Source of the DNA: Chitinophagales bacterium
GTDB lineage: Bacteria; Bacteroidota; Bacteroidia; Chitinophagales; JADIYW01
Reading direction: 5' to 3'
Length of the DNA: 64,000 bases
Assembly (NCBI GenBank): GCA_023957235.1
Contig: JAMLHI010000001.1
Span: 310,001-374,000 of the forward strand
Positions 18,013 through 27,560 of this stretch are shown here, in pieces. The translations under genes were made by a program, and so were the position numbers. Numbering within the stretch: position 1 is the stretch's first letter; each line of letters starts with the position of its first letter. Under the pieces are notes generated by a model that saw nothing but the letters and a program-made list of their open reading frames with translations, was not told where the DNA came from and did not search any database.

Positions 18013-19707
18013 ATGAAAAATGGCATCTTTAATCTAGCAGAAAAAGTCAGACAAACTTCAATAAAATTTCCCAATAGAATAGCTGTAATTGAGCCTGATG
18101 GCTATAGCTGGAATGGCAAAAGGAAATACAAGAAATATACCTATGCCCAGCTTTCATCAGATGTTGAATCTGTTGCTCCAGGGCTTCGAGAAATTGGCAT
18201 TCATGAAGGAGTGAGAACGGTCAGTATGATGCCTCCAAGTTATGAAGCCTGTGTGCTAGGATTAGCATTACAACGAGTAGGTGCTTTTACATTATTGATA
18301 GACCCAGCTGTAGGATATCTGAATGTGAGTGAACGACTCAACAGAATAAAACCAGAAGCATTTGTTGGTGTTCCTTTAGCACTATTAGGTCGAACAGCAT
18401 TCGGATGGGGACCTAGATTCTCTTCAAAATCGATAGTCATAGATGGATATTTTCCTGGTGCACATACATTGGCTTCTTTAAAAAGAAAAGCTCCTGCGCA
18501 ACCTAAAGACCCAAATGTAAGCCTTGAGGATCCAGCAACAGTATTATATACTACAGGAAGTACAGGCCCTGCAAAACCCACTCTTTATCTCCATAAAAAC
18601 TACTCTAAATTATTTGAAGTTGTCCATCAAAGCTGGCGATTTGACCCTGAAAATAAAGTCCATGTAGATATGCCAGTTTTCCCTGCTTTCTTTTTTATTG
18701 CACTAAGTGCAGGAGGAACTATGGTGGTACCCCCAATCAATTATCCTAGAGACACCCCTGAAACTACCAACTCAAAAGCACTCTTGGAAGTCATTAATGA
18801 TTGTCATGTAGAATCTTGCTTTGCTTCACCTGTCATTCTTCAAAAAATGGCGAGATATGCGGTGCAACATAATATTCAGACTCCAAACTTTAGAAGAGTA
18901 ATAGGTGGAGGTGCCCCAATTACAGAAAGTGTAAAAAAAGATTTGTTGAAAATGATGGGAGACAATGCTCAGGTATTCTCAAATTATGGAGCAACAGAAG
19001 CATTGCCCTCAACAGAAATGAGCGCACAAGAGGCTATATCTGAGACATTCCCATTGACCAATCAAGGAATGGGTATCTGTGTTGGTCGTCCTTTTGATGG
19101 TGTAGAAATTCGCATAATAAAAATTGTTGATGATACCATCTCTTCTATAGAACAGACTGAAAACATTCCTTTAGGACAATTAGGAGAAATTATAGTCAGA
19201 GGAGAACATATCAGCCCTCGATATTATTTAGATGAAGAAAGCACAAAGAAAAATAAAGTACCAGACCCAACTGGACAATGGCATAGGCTAGGAGACACAG
19301 GATATATTGATGAGAAAGGAAGACTTTGGGTCTGTGGCCGAGTCAGCCAAAGAGTGAAGACTACAAAAGGAGATGTTTTGACTTTACAAGCAGAATTTAT
19401 TATCAATACACATCCTTTAGTGATGAGAAGTGGACTGGCAAGTGTACCCCTTCAAGGAGACAATATACCAGTGATATGCATTCAACTCAATGAAACCTTC
19501 AAAGGGGATAAGGAAGATTTACGTAAAGAATTATTAAATATGGCTAGTCAAAACATCCATACAAATCTTATCAAGCATTTATTATTTATTGAAAAATTGC
19601 CAGTAGATCCTCGCCATAATTCTAAAATAGAAAGACCAAAGTTATCAAAATGGGCGGAAAAACAACTTCAATCTGATGCAGACTTTTCAAAAGCTGCAGG
19701 TGTTTAA
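18013..19707 (+). CDS. OleC-like adenylate-forming ligase (beta-lactone synthetase type)
   Basis: 564 residues. ANL-superfamily motifs are present: YTTGSTGPAKPTLYLH (P-loop), NYGATEALPSTEM (adenine motif), WHRLGDTGYIDEKGRLWVCGR and a C-terminal DPRHNSKIERPKLSKW. The gap region GMGICVGRPFDG and the closing RHNSKI...KLSKWA stretch closely resemble OleC, which converts beta-hydroxy acids to beta-lactones in long-chain olefin synthesis, rather than ordinary acyl-CoA ligases. It forms a tight pair with the preceding Cys-type hydrolase. OleA and OleD homologues are not in the window, so an olefin product cannot be claimed. Confidence 0.8.
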   Translation: MKNGIFNLAEKVRQTSIKFPNRIAVIEPDGYSWNGKRKYKKYTYAQLSSDVESVAPGLREIGIHEGVRTVSMMPPSYEACVLGLALQRVGAFTLLIDPAVGYLNVSERLNRIKPEAFVGVPLALLGRTAFGWGPRFSSKSIVIDGYFPGAHTLASLKRKAPAQPKDPNVSLEDPATVLYTTGSTGPAKPTLYLHKNYSKLFEVVHQSWRFDPENKVHVDMPVFPAFFFIALSAGGTMVVPPINYPRDTPETTNSKALLEVINDCHVESCFASPVILQKMARYAVQHNIQTPNFRRVIGGGAPITESVKKDLLKMMGDNAQVFSNYGATEALPSTEMSAQEAISETFPLTNQGMGICVGRPFDGVEIRIIKIVDDTISSIEQTENIPLGQLGEIIVRGEHISPRYYLDEESTKKNKVPDPTGQWHRLGDTGYIDEKGRLWVCGRVSQRVKTTKGDVLTLQAEFIINTHPLVMRSGLASVPLQGDNIPVICIQLNETFKGDKEDLRKELLNMASQNIHTNLIKHLLFIEKLPVDPRHNSKIERPKLSKWAEKQLQSDADFSKAAGV

Positions 19708-19736
19708 TGACCCTAATTCAATTTTCCTTCAACAAA

Positions 19737-19765
19737 AAAGCCCTAATGGAAATCATTAGAGCTTT
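19737..19765 (-). terminator. Rho-independent terminator of trpB
   Basis: Arms AAAGCCCTAATG (19737-19748) and CATTAGAGCTTT (19754-19765) pair with one wobble or mismatch around a five-base loop. Read on the minus strand the hairpin is followed by TTTTTTG, placed about 25 bases beyond the trpB stop. It may also slow transcripts coming from the left. Confidence 0.75.
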
Positions 19766-19787
19766 AGAAAAATTCTTCTGAAAAAAA

Positions 19788-20969
19788 TTACATATCTCTT
19801 TCTACATCTTTGTCTCCTCGTCCCGATAAGTTGACGACAGCCAATTCGCCTTTCCCTTTCAATAGTTTAATAGCTAAAGCGACCGCATGAGAAGATTCAA
19901 TAGCAGGAGTGATTCCCTCTAGTTTAGATAATAGCTTATATGCATCTACTGCTTCTTTATCTGTTATTGGGAAATAATCTGCCCGATGAGTATCTTTTAA
20001 ATAAGCATGATGAGGAGATATCCCCGGATAATCAAGTCCAGCGGCTATAGATTTGGACGGGATAGGATTGCCGGCATCATCTACCAGGCAATATGACATT
20101 GTCCCTTGGAAGACAGTAGGTTTTCCGAAAGATAAGGTAGCAGCAGTATTAGGCAAAGAACCTTCTCCTCCTCCTTCTCCTCCATGAATTTTGACTGATT
20201 CATCCTCTAAAAATCCAGAGAACAGACCAATTGCATTTGAACCACCGCCGACCGCAGCAAAAATATGGTCGGGGAGTCTTCCTTCTTCTTCTAGAATTTG
20301 TTGCCTCGCTTCATTTCCAATTACAGATTGAAAATAACCTACTATTCTTGGATAGGGATTGGGGCCTACCTGCGAACCCAAAAGATAAAAAGAGTCTGGA
20401 TGTTCTATATAATAACCCAAAGCGGCATCAACTGCATCTTTAAGTGTTTTGCTACCCAAATCAGTAGAAATCACTTCAGCTCCTAATAATTTCATACGTC
20501 GCACATTCAGGGCTTGTCTCTCAACATCAATTGCTCCCATAAAAACTTTACATGGGATTCCAATAATCGCTGCGGCAGTTGCAGTAGCTACGCCATGCTG
20601 ACCAGCACCCGTTTCAGCAATAATTTCTTTTGCACCCATCCTTTTAGCTAGCAAAATCTGACCTATGCAGTTGTTGATTTTATGCGAACCAGTATGGTTT
20701 AAGTCTTCTCTTTTTAAATAAATTCTAGAGCCAACATAATCGCTAAGATTTTTAGCAAAATATAGAGGAGAAGGTCGTCCAACATATTGCTTCAAAATCT
20801 TCACAAATTCGCTTTTGAAATCATCTTTTCGAACTTCCTCATCAAAGAATTCTCCAAGTTTTTTCAATTGAGGTTCTAAAACAGGAGGAATAAAAGCTCC
20901 CCCATAAGGGCCATAAGTGCCGTCATATCTCAACATGCTATCTAAAGGTCCTACTTGAATTTCTGCCAT
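19788..20969 (-). CDS. trpB: Tryptophan synthase beta chain
   Basis: 393 residues. Condenses indole with serine using PLP. The lysine that binds PLP lies in NHTGSHKINN near residue 95; ETGAGQHGVATA holds the Glu that orients the substrate, GGGSNAIGLF binds the phosphate, and GDKDVERDM closes the protein as in TrpB1. Length and sequence fit the main TrpB1 type that works with TrpA. No trpA, trpC or trpF gene is adjacent: the neighbours are an OleC-like ligase and a polysaccharide-locus membrane protein, so the trp genes appear scattered or the gene sits apart. Confidence 0.97.
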   Translation of the reverse strand: MAEIQVGPLDSMLRYDGTYGPYGGAFIPPVLEPQLKKLGEFFDEEVRKDDFKSEFVKILKQYVGRPSPLYFAKNLSDYVGSRIYLKREDLNHTGSHKINNCIGQILLAKRMGAKEIIAETGAGQHGVATATAAAIIGIPCKVFMGAIDVERQALNVRRMKLLGAEVISTDLGSKTLKDAVDAALGYYIEHPDSFYLLGSQVGPNPYPRIVGYFQSVIGNEARQQILEEEGRLPDHIFAAVGGGSNAIGLFSGFLEDESVKIHGGEGGGEGSLPNTAATLSFGKPTVFQGTMSYCLVDDAGNPIPSKSIAAGLDYPGISPHHAYLKDTHRADYFPITDKEAVDAYKLLSKLEGITPAIESSHAVALAIKLLKGKGELAVVNLSGRGDKDVERDM

Positions 20970-21163
20970 ATTATTAGTTTATAATTATTTCTATAATTTT
21001 CTAAAATACTCCTTTTCCAAAACAAGTCAATATTAACATATTGTTATCAAATAAAAAATGATATTATTGTTAGGATACAAAGAAAATATCTCTCTATTAA
21101 ATGCACTTTGCAATCCTTTTTTCATCTCCTTATTGAAAGCAGATGAATTGAGATTCCTCGAGT

Positions 21164-22867
21164 TTAAAAGTCTATCGGGCTATATCTCAAGCTATCATTA
21201 ACAAGCAAATATCCCTTGTTGCCTTTTTGAAGTTCCACTTTATGAAATCCATGTTTTTGAGGCGAATGAATAATATCCATAAACTCAGGGTCTTCAGTAA
21301 GAAATTGATTACTCAATAATGCTTTTGTAACATAATATAGATTGGGCTGGGTTTGGGATTCAAATTCAGCATAGGGCTCTGATTCCTTATTGAAAGTATT
21401 GACCCATTTGAAATTTTTACCCAAGTAAGTAGCCAATCCCCCTTCATAATCTACTTCGCGTACCTCTTGCTGAATATTCATCTTACGAATAGCTTCTATT
21501 GTCGCTCTATTTGAAGGGAAAGAATACGCTTCCCATACATCGAAAGTCTTGTAGTCTGATAAAGAAGGTCGCAATATAAATATAGAAATGACAACTCCTA
21601 TCCAACTAATTTTATTGAAAATTCTCGGTGTAACATCTTTGTCATTTTTCTTAGGCATAAAAACAATAGCTATGAAAAATAAGACCAAAGGCATGACCAA
21701 CAAAAGATAGTGTTCTCGAGTATAAAAAATAACGGAAGCAATAACAGAAGGGATGCTAATGATTACCAAGCTCAAAATAATAAATCTATATTGATTGAAT
21801 AATAGTTTAAATCCTTCCCACCAGCGTCTTGTTCCTACATATAAAATTCTTCCTGCCAAAATAAAAATGAAGAAGATAATAGAGAGAGTAGAATGCCATT
21901 TGAATATTGAAGGAGGGAAAAATATGGATGAGACTCCGTTGAAAAATTTAATAATATACTGCTGGATATTATAGATGAGATGTTGAACAAAAAGAGAAGG
22001 ATTATACTTAAAAGCCTCTCCTAAAGTTTGAAAATCTCCAAAACTCTGGCGAGCATAATCTCTCCATTGTATCCAGTCAAAATTATTCAGCCCTTTCCAT
22101 TCGCAATAATTATAACTGAATTGTTGTGCAAAAGCAATATTGCTTCTTCCTCCAGCCATTGGATTGACAAGGGTATTCAAAAGTCCAAATATCCCTTTGT
22201 TTCCCAATATTGTCAAGAAGATAAAAATAAAAAACAAGCCAGCGACAGGGACTACTTTCAACAATTGTTTTCTTTCAAACCTTTGAGGCACCTTCCAATA
22301 CCAATAAGCCAGAAATACCACACTAGCAATATACCAAGAGAGATGTGACTCAGGTCGAATATATCCCAAAAGGAAGGTCAATATAACTAAAGAAAGTAAG
22401 ATAGAAAATGTAGATTTTAATCTTATTGCTAGAATTACCCATAACATGATAATGGTAATCGTATAATGTGAAATTTTTGACCAAGTAATGAATGAAATAA
22501 TATTTGGAGAGAACAAAAATCCTGCACTTAATAATAAAGCCAAAGGTGATTTCAGACCAACAGTCCGCATCATACCATAGGCCGCCAACGGGGGGAGTAA
22601 ATACATGATATACATGACAATATCATAAATTGACACAGGGTCATCAGTCAATTGTTTGATAATTTTAAAAAGAATAGAGTACAATGGTCCAAAGCCTACA
22701 AGAACCCCTTGGGTAATTCTCAGCCCCAAAACTAAATATCCAGAATCATCCGTCAGTTGAATATCTACTCTATTGGAGAAACCATTCAAAACCATCAATC
22801 CCACTATCACTAAGCAACAAATAGAGAGGATATCTTTTATATAAAATCTAGAAAAAAAACTATTCAT
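21164..22867 (-). CDS. Polytopic membrane protein, glycosyltransferase-like (GT-C style)
   Basis: 567 residues with roughly a dozen hydrophobic helices and a soluble C-terminal region of about 130 residues. DDSGYLVLGLRITQG near the N-terminus supplies acidic residues in the first loop, as in GT-C type glycosyltransferases (ArnT/PMT style). It shares several stretches with the divergent gene at 22975, for example RSNIAFAQQFSYNYCEWK here against RSALAFAQHFTFNYFKWK there, so the two are paralogues. Probably adds or handles lipid-linked sugars in the adjoining polysaccharide locus. Confidence 0.7.
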   Translation of the reverse strand: MNSFFSRFYIKDILSICCLVIVGLMVLNGFSNRVDIQLTDDSGYLVLGLRITQGVLVGFGPLYSILFKIIKQLTDDPVSIYDIVMYIMYLLPPLAAYGMMRTVGLKSPLALLLSAGFLFSPNIISFITWSKISHYTITIIMLWVILAIRLKSTFSILLSLVILTFLLGYIRPESHLSWYIASVVFLAYWYWKVPQRFERKQLLKVVPVAGLFFIFIFLTILGNKGIFGLLNTLVNPMAGGRSNIAFAQQFSYNYCEWKGLNNFDWIQWRDYARQSFGDFQTLGEAFKYNPSLFVQHLIYNIQQYIIKFFNGVSSIFFPPSIFKWHSTLSIIFFIFILAGRILYVGTRRWWEGFKLLFNQYRFIILSLVIISIPSVIASVIFYTREHYLLLVMPLVLFFIAIVFMPKKNDKDVTPRIFNKISWIGVVISIFILRPSLSDYKTFDVWEAYSFPSNRATIEAIRKMNIQQEVREVDYEGGLATYLGKNFKWVNTFNKESEPYAEFESQTQPNLYYVTKALLSNQFLTEDPEFMDIIHSPQKHGFHKVELQKGNKGYLLVNDSLRYSPIDF

Positions 22868-22943
22868 ATCGACTATGTGCCAAAAATATATATTCTATTT
22901 CATTTCAGATAAGATTCAGGTGTTATGAACACGATAAAAATTG

Positions 22944-22951
22944 TAACTTTG
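22944..22951 (+). promoter_or_regulatory. -7 element of the polysaccharide operon
   Basis: TAACTTTG fits TAnnTTTG and lies 23 bases before the TTG start of the first rightward gene of the polysaccharide cluster. The -33 element is not clear. Confidence 0.35.
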
Positions 22952-22974
22952 TAAGTTTTCTAAAATTATTCTTT

Positions 22975-24639
22975 TTGAAAGGCATCATCCAAGTTATATT
23001 TTCAGATAAACGAGCAAGAATTTCCTATCCTGCGATAGCAATAGGTGCTTTCATTATCTTTTTGACTGGTTGGTATTTTACTAGAGATTTAAGTCAGTCT
23101 TTGGATATTTTATTTTGGGATGAAGCCAATTACATGAAATCTGGTTGGATGATTCCTAATAAGTTCAATCACTCTTGGGGGCCATCTTATGCAATATGGT
23201 ATAAAATATTGTCTCTTTTTGAGTCTGATAGCATCCAATTATATTTTCTAAACTATCGTTTGATGACGATAATACCCGCAATGGTGCTTTTTGTTTTTTT
23301 AGCTTTTGCAAATATTAGGACTTGGGCAGCATGGGGTATTGGGTTGCTTTTTTTATTTGCAACAATCAACATAACCGTTTGGCCTAAAATATCTCATTTT
23401 TGTATTTCAATATTTTTAATTGGGCTTATTTTGATGCGCTACATTTCATCTTATCCCATTAAAATCAGCTTTTTATCTCTTTTTGCATTATATATCGCTT
23501 ATGCGCGCCCAGAATTTTATCTCACCTATCTCGCAATTTTAGGACTATGGATACTCTCCGTTTGCATTAAAGATTTTAGATCAAAGAAGGCTTGGTGGAT
23601 ATCTATTGGGTTGATAAGTTTGGGCTTTTTGATTCAATTCAAAATGGGCAATCCCTTACTCAATTTCCAAGGAGATCGAAGTGCTTTAGCTTTTGCACAG
23701 CATTTCACGTTCAATTACTTCAAATGGAAAAATATAGATCAAGATTTTTGGATCACATGGATGCCCTATTATCATGAGCTATTTCATGATGCTACGTCTA
23801 TAAAAGCTGCTTACCAAAACAATTCTCAGCTGTTCCAAATGCACATTCTGTCCAACATTCAAAATTATTTCGTTTCAGGATTTCAATTGTTTAGCGATGC
23901 GATGTTACCTGAAAAATTAATTAAAATATCTATAACTGGTAGATTAATCATTATTGCTATAGGTGGATTTTTGATGTTTGGGCTTGCCTCACAAGACAAA
24001 TATTTTGAAAATATCATTCATGGGTTAAAAAGAAATGTATTGGTCATTATCCTTTTGGGGATAATGGTACTTCCAACACTAGCTTCTAGTTTCCTGATTT
24101 ATCCTAGGTTGCATTATATCCTTTTCCATTACTTCTTTTTCATTCTTCTCGTCAGTATTTTCTTTTTCTCTAAGTCAACAGAAAATAAATCTGTCAACAG
24201 ATGGACTATAGTAATTGCAACAGTCATTTTAGGTGTTGTATTATGGCAAATGCCTTCTACAAAAGATTATCATCATTTTGATATGTGGAGAAAGGAAAGA
24301 TCTCAAGCCAACTTAAACACTGTCAAAAAATTAAGAGCTTACAACTTTACTACCCCAATTCGCCTCTTAGAGAATGAAGGAGGAATGAATATTTTTTTAC
24401 CCAATAATTATTCATGGGTTCGTGGGTTTGCCAAAGACACGACGTGGACAGCTTATATAGAAAAAGAGCATGTAGATATCATATATGTTACGCCTTCCTT
24501 AACTAAGTACCCAACATTGAAAAGTGACTCAACATGGTATCTTTTTAAGTCTCAACCAGAGAACTATGGATTTGAAAAAGTAAATACTGGAAACCATTCT
24601 CCTTATTTGTACATTCGCAAAACCCTTTTAGAGAAATAA
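22975..24639 (+). CDS. Polytopic membrane protein, paralogue of the divergent gene
   Basis: 554 residues starting at a TTG; the next in-frame Met is about 50 residues later, past the first helix, so the TTG is preferred. About a dozen hydrophobic helices precede a C-terminal soluble part. DILFWDEANYMKSGW holds the acidic pair expected in the first loop of GT-C enzymes. Shared blocks with the divergent 567-residue protein run through the middle and the C-terminal domain (NEGGMNIFLPNNYSWVRGF here, YEGGLATYLGKNFKWVNTF there). The gene is four bases from the next one and heads a rightward operon. Confidence 0.7.
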   Translation: MKGIIQVIFSDKRARISYPAIAIGAFIIFLTGWYFTRDLSQSLDILFWDEANYMKSGWMIPNKFNHSWGPSYAIWYKILSLFESDSIQLYFLNYRLMTIIPAMVLFVFLAFANIRTWAAWGIGLLFLFATINITVWPKISHFCISIFLIGLILMRYISSYPIKISFLSLFALYIAYARPEFYLTYLAILGLWILSVCIKDFRSKKAWWISIGLISLGFLIQFKMGNPLLNFQGDRSALAFAQHFTFNYFKWKNIDQDFWITWMPYYHELFHDATSIKAAYQNNSQLFQMHILSNIQNYFVSGFQLFSDAMLPEKLIKISITGRLIIIAIGGFLMFGLASQDKYFENIIHGLKRNVLVIILLGIMVLPTLASSFLIYPRLHYILFHYFFFILLVSIFFFSKSTENKSVNRWTIVIATVILGVVLWQMPSTKDYHHFDMWRKERSQANLNTVKKLRAYNFTTPIRLLENEGGMNIFLPNNYSWVRGFAKDTTWTAYIEKEHVDIIYVTPSLTKYPTLKSDSTWYLFKSQPENYGFEKVNTGNHSPYLYIRKTLLEK

Positions 24640-24643
24640 TCCA

Positions 24644-25954
24644 ATGGCTCAATTAGACATTACGTTATTCAAAAAAGACAGTCCTTTATTTTTTCTAAAG
24701 GTTTTTTTGATGTCCACTTATTTATTATTTTATGGAAGTCCCGTATTGTCTGTAACTCCTTTGGCTCCAGTATATAATATCATGACTTATGTGATAGTCG
24801 GGATATTGATCCCTTTTGGACTTCTATATGTATTTGATAAAGTATTCATCAAAAAACGATTTTCTACAATTGATGGCTTGGTGGTATTAATGTCTATGTT
24901 TACATTTTATACCGCCTTTGCCGCCAATGCAGTTTTTGACCAGCCTTTATTAAAGAGTATTTTAATTTCCGGTAAAACATACCTTCCTATTATCAGTATT
25001 TTCCTTCTATATTATCTATTGAAGACAGAGATTATTTCTATGTATCAATATAATTTCTCAATGTTGATCATCTGCTGGATTAACTTGATATTATATGTTA
25101 TTTTAATGTTTACCATCAATCCCGCTATTTACAAGGAGACAACAGATATGGTGGGATTTAACCCCTCAAAAGGTGGTTATGTTTTCAATTTTCCCCCCAA
25201 CTTTATTGTATATGGAATCGTTTTTTATTTCTTAGATTATACCCTGAACAAAAACAGATTTAGTTTATTGTTGAGCTTTGTTTTGATTGCATACATCTTG
25301 TTTTTAGATAAAGGGCGGATTCAATTTATTGCAATCATTGGCTCTTTGGCAATGCATACCATCTTATTTATTCCTATTAAAAGTATCATATTTAGATTAC
25401 TAGATATCATACTTGTTACTGCCATCATGATATTGATTGTTTATTGGATAAATCCCGATTTATTGACAGTTGTCGTCAATATGTTTATGGTATTTGTTGA
25501 TGCTATTTTCGGGATAGAAACAGGTGAAAGCTCGGCAGACATGCGTTGGGTAGAAATAGGAACTGTTTTAGATCATTTTGATAAATTCCCGGGACATTGG
25601 TTTTTTGGAATAGGTTTTATTCCGAGAGATGAATTGTGGCTTCGTTTTGGCTATTTGTATTTCACTGATATAGGCATTTTTGGGATTTTATTTGTATTTG
25701 GAATTATCGGGACTATTCTATTGTTTTTATTTTTCCTTTATCCAGCTTTTGTCATTCGAAAGATTAAGAACTTCAAACACGACTTGATTTTCAATACAAT
25801 TATTGCGAGTGTTTTTTATTTATTTATCACCTCTGTTTTTACTGGAGGATTTGCTTTTGCGCCAGTCTCTATGCTGAGTATTTTTATGGTATTGGAATAT
25901 TACAAACAAAAAGACGATAAAATTGAAAAAGTTAAAAAATTTAGGGGAGAATAA
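24644..25954 (+). CDS. Wzy/O-antigen ligase-like membrane protein
   Basis: 436 residues with about eleven hydrophobic helices and a larger loop near residues 275-330 (GIETGESSADMRWVEIGTVLDHF... FFGIGFIP). That arrangement is typical of O-antigen polymerases and ligases (Wzy/WaaL families), whose sequences are poorly conserved. It would polymerise or transfer polysaccharide on the periplasmic face. Four bases follow the previous stop, and 13 bases precede the next gene when that starts at 25968. Confidence 0.65.
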   Translation: MAQLDITLFKKDSPLFFLKVFLMSTYLLFYGSPVLSVTPLAPVYNIMTYVIVGILIPFGLLYVFDKVFIKKRFSTIDGLVVLMSMFTFYTAFAANAVFDQPLLKSILISGKTYLPIISIFLLYYLLKTEIISMYQYNFSMLIICWINLILYVILMFTINPAIYKETTDMVGFNPSKGGYVFNFPPNFIVYGIVFYFLDYTLNKNRFSLLLSFVLIAYILFLDKGRIQFIAIIGSLAMHTILFIPIKSIIFRLLDIILVTAIMILIVYWINPDLLTVVVNMFMVFVDAIFGIETGESSADMRWVEIGTVLDHFDKFPGHWFFGIGFIPRDELWLRFGYLYFTDIGIFGILFVFGIIGTILLFLFFLYPAFVIRKIKNFKHDLIFNTIIASVFYLFITSVFTGGFAFAPVSMLSIFMVLEYYKQKDDKIEKVKKFRGE

Positions 25955-25967
25955 GAGTGCGTTATCA

Positions 25968-27560
25968 ATGATACGAATCGGGTTACTTAGCCTTTTGTTG
26001 ATATCTTGTTACCAAATACCTGTATCTACAAGCACTACCTCAACACCTCCAACTCCACCCAAAACAAGCACTCAAAAACCGACAGTTGGAATTGACAACT
26101 CTTCTCAACAAGTCATTCTTCCCAGCTTGTCAAATAAAGTAGTGATTCAACCAGACTTTTCTAAACAATATATTCCTAATGCTAACCTTATTTCTTTTAA
26201 TACTGGATTCCTGTTTACCGCTCCAATAGAAACAGAGCCAGCAGTTAAAACCATTACACAGACACTCCGTCCAGTGGCTCTCCGCTTTCCAGGTGGAACA
26301 TTGGCCAATTATTATCACCCCGATGGCAAGGGCTATGGATTTCGCCAAGAAGATGTAAAAGGAGGATTCCCTGAAATTACCCGAGCTATGGCATTGTTTG
26401 ATAAAAATGCAATATACCATTTCACTACTGTATGCAAAATGACGAATAGCCAAGTAGTATATGTTGCCAATTTGATGACAGGCACGATTGAAGAGACCTT
26501 GTGGGCACTAGACTATTTCAAATCGCAAAACATACAAGTAATTGGAGTAGAATTAGGCAATGAATTTTATTTGACACAGTATAGAACCTATTTTCCTACA
26601 GTAGAAACCTATATCCAAAAGGCTAAAGAGTTTGCTACTGCTATCAGAAAAAAACACCCTCAACTCAAACTAGGAATTGTGGCTGCTGACCCTACAGAAG
26701 CCAATCCTAAAGGAAGTTATCAGAAATTTCAAAACTTATGGAACTATACTTTAGGAAAGGAAAATTTCTATGATTTTTATATCCCGCATTTATATTCCAA
26801 TGTATCAACATGTGAAAAAAAAGGAGGAGATGATTTGAAATCCGTTTTTAGTTGTACCGATTTGACATTAGCTCCTGAATTTTATCATTATCACCAAATT
26901 GTTTTAGAACACTATAAACAATTTTATGGTCATAAAAAAATGTGGATAACAGAATGGAATGTCGATGCCGCTAGCACGGTAGCAAATACTATCAGACATG
27001 CAGAGTTTGTTGGAGAATCTTTAATGGGTTTAATAGATGTATGTACCCAAAACAAAGAAATTGAATATGCCTTTTTTCACAATTTTGGTTCTGGAGGATA
27101 TGCTGCACCATTATTTACTTATACTCAACAACAAAAAGTCAATTATCTTAAAAGAGAGGGAAATATCGCCTACAATTCAACCTATTTCCCCTTTCTATAT
27201 TTCAGAGAAATCTTAAATCGTGGTGCCTTAAGAATTGAAGAAAAAATTTCATACCCTCAAAATCAGTCTGTAAAAAATGTGATTTTTAAAACATTTGTAA
27301 CTCAAGACAAATCTTCTCTCTTTTTGTATTTTATCAATAAATCTGCTGATAAAATAAGTTTCGAAGTCAAAGGAGCAAAAGAAATAATAAAAATAGAAGG
27401 AATACAAGGCAAATATCCTTGGTCTGTCGCTGGATTGAATGGATTCTATAAAACGCTTCCTAATATGGTAGATATAATTCAGTTTATTGCTAAAAAGAAA
27501 GATGCTAAAGATTTTTCTATTCCGGGATATAGTGTTGGATATATTGAATTATCATTATAA
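25968..27560 (+). CDS. Secreted lipoprotein with clan GH-A-like glycosidase domain
   Basis: 530 residues from ATG 25968, which places a lipoprotein signal (MIRIGLLSLLLISC) at the N-terminus; an earlier in-frame start at 25923 would bury it. A Ser/Thr/Pro-rich linker follows. The catalytic-type region has RFPGGTLANYY near residue 105, GVELGNEFY near 197 (candidate acid/base Glu) and WITEWNVD near 328 (candidate nucleophile Glu). These spacings suit TIM-barrel retaining glycosidases such as GH39, GH51 or GH79. Its place between a Wzy-like protein and a sulfotransferase suggests trimming or modification of the locus polysaccharide. The stop overlaps the next start (TAATG). Confidence 0.78.
   Translation: MIRIGLLSLLLISCYQIPVSTSTTSTPPTPPKTSTQKPTVGIDNSSQQVILPSLSNKVVIQPDFSKQYIPNANLISFNTGFLFTAPIETEPAVKTITQTLRPVALRFPGGTLANYYHPDGKGYGFRQEDVKGGFPEITRAMALFDKNAIYHFTTVCKMTNSQVVYVANLMTGTIEETLWALDYFKSQNIQVIGVELGNEFYLTQYRTYFPTVETYIQKAKEFATAIRKKHPQLKLGIVAADPTEANPKGSYQKFQNLWNYTLGKENFYDFYIPHLYSNVSTCEKKGGDDLKSVFSCTDLTLAPEFYHYHQIVLEHYKQFYGHKKMWITEWNVDAASTVANTIRHAEFVGESLMGLIDVCTQNKEIEYAFFHNFGSGGYAAPLFTYTQQQKVNYLKREGNIAYNSTYFPFLYFREILNRGALRIEEKISYPQNQSVKNVIFKTFVTQDKSSLFLYFINKSADKISFEVKGAKEIIKIEGIQGKYPWSVAGLNGFYKTLPNMVDIIQFIAKKKDAKDFSIPGYSVGYIELSL

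Noticed and set aside
18240..18581. 113-codon leftward frame inside the OleC-like gene
   Set aside because: Antisense shadow of a well-supported gene with no start-site or motif support.
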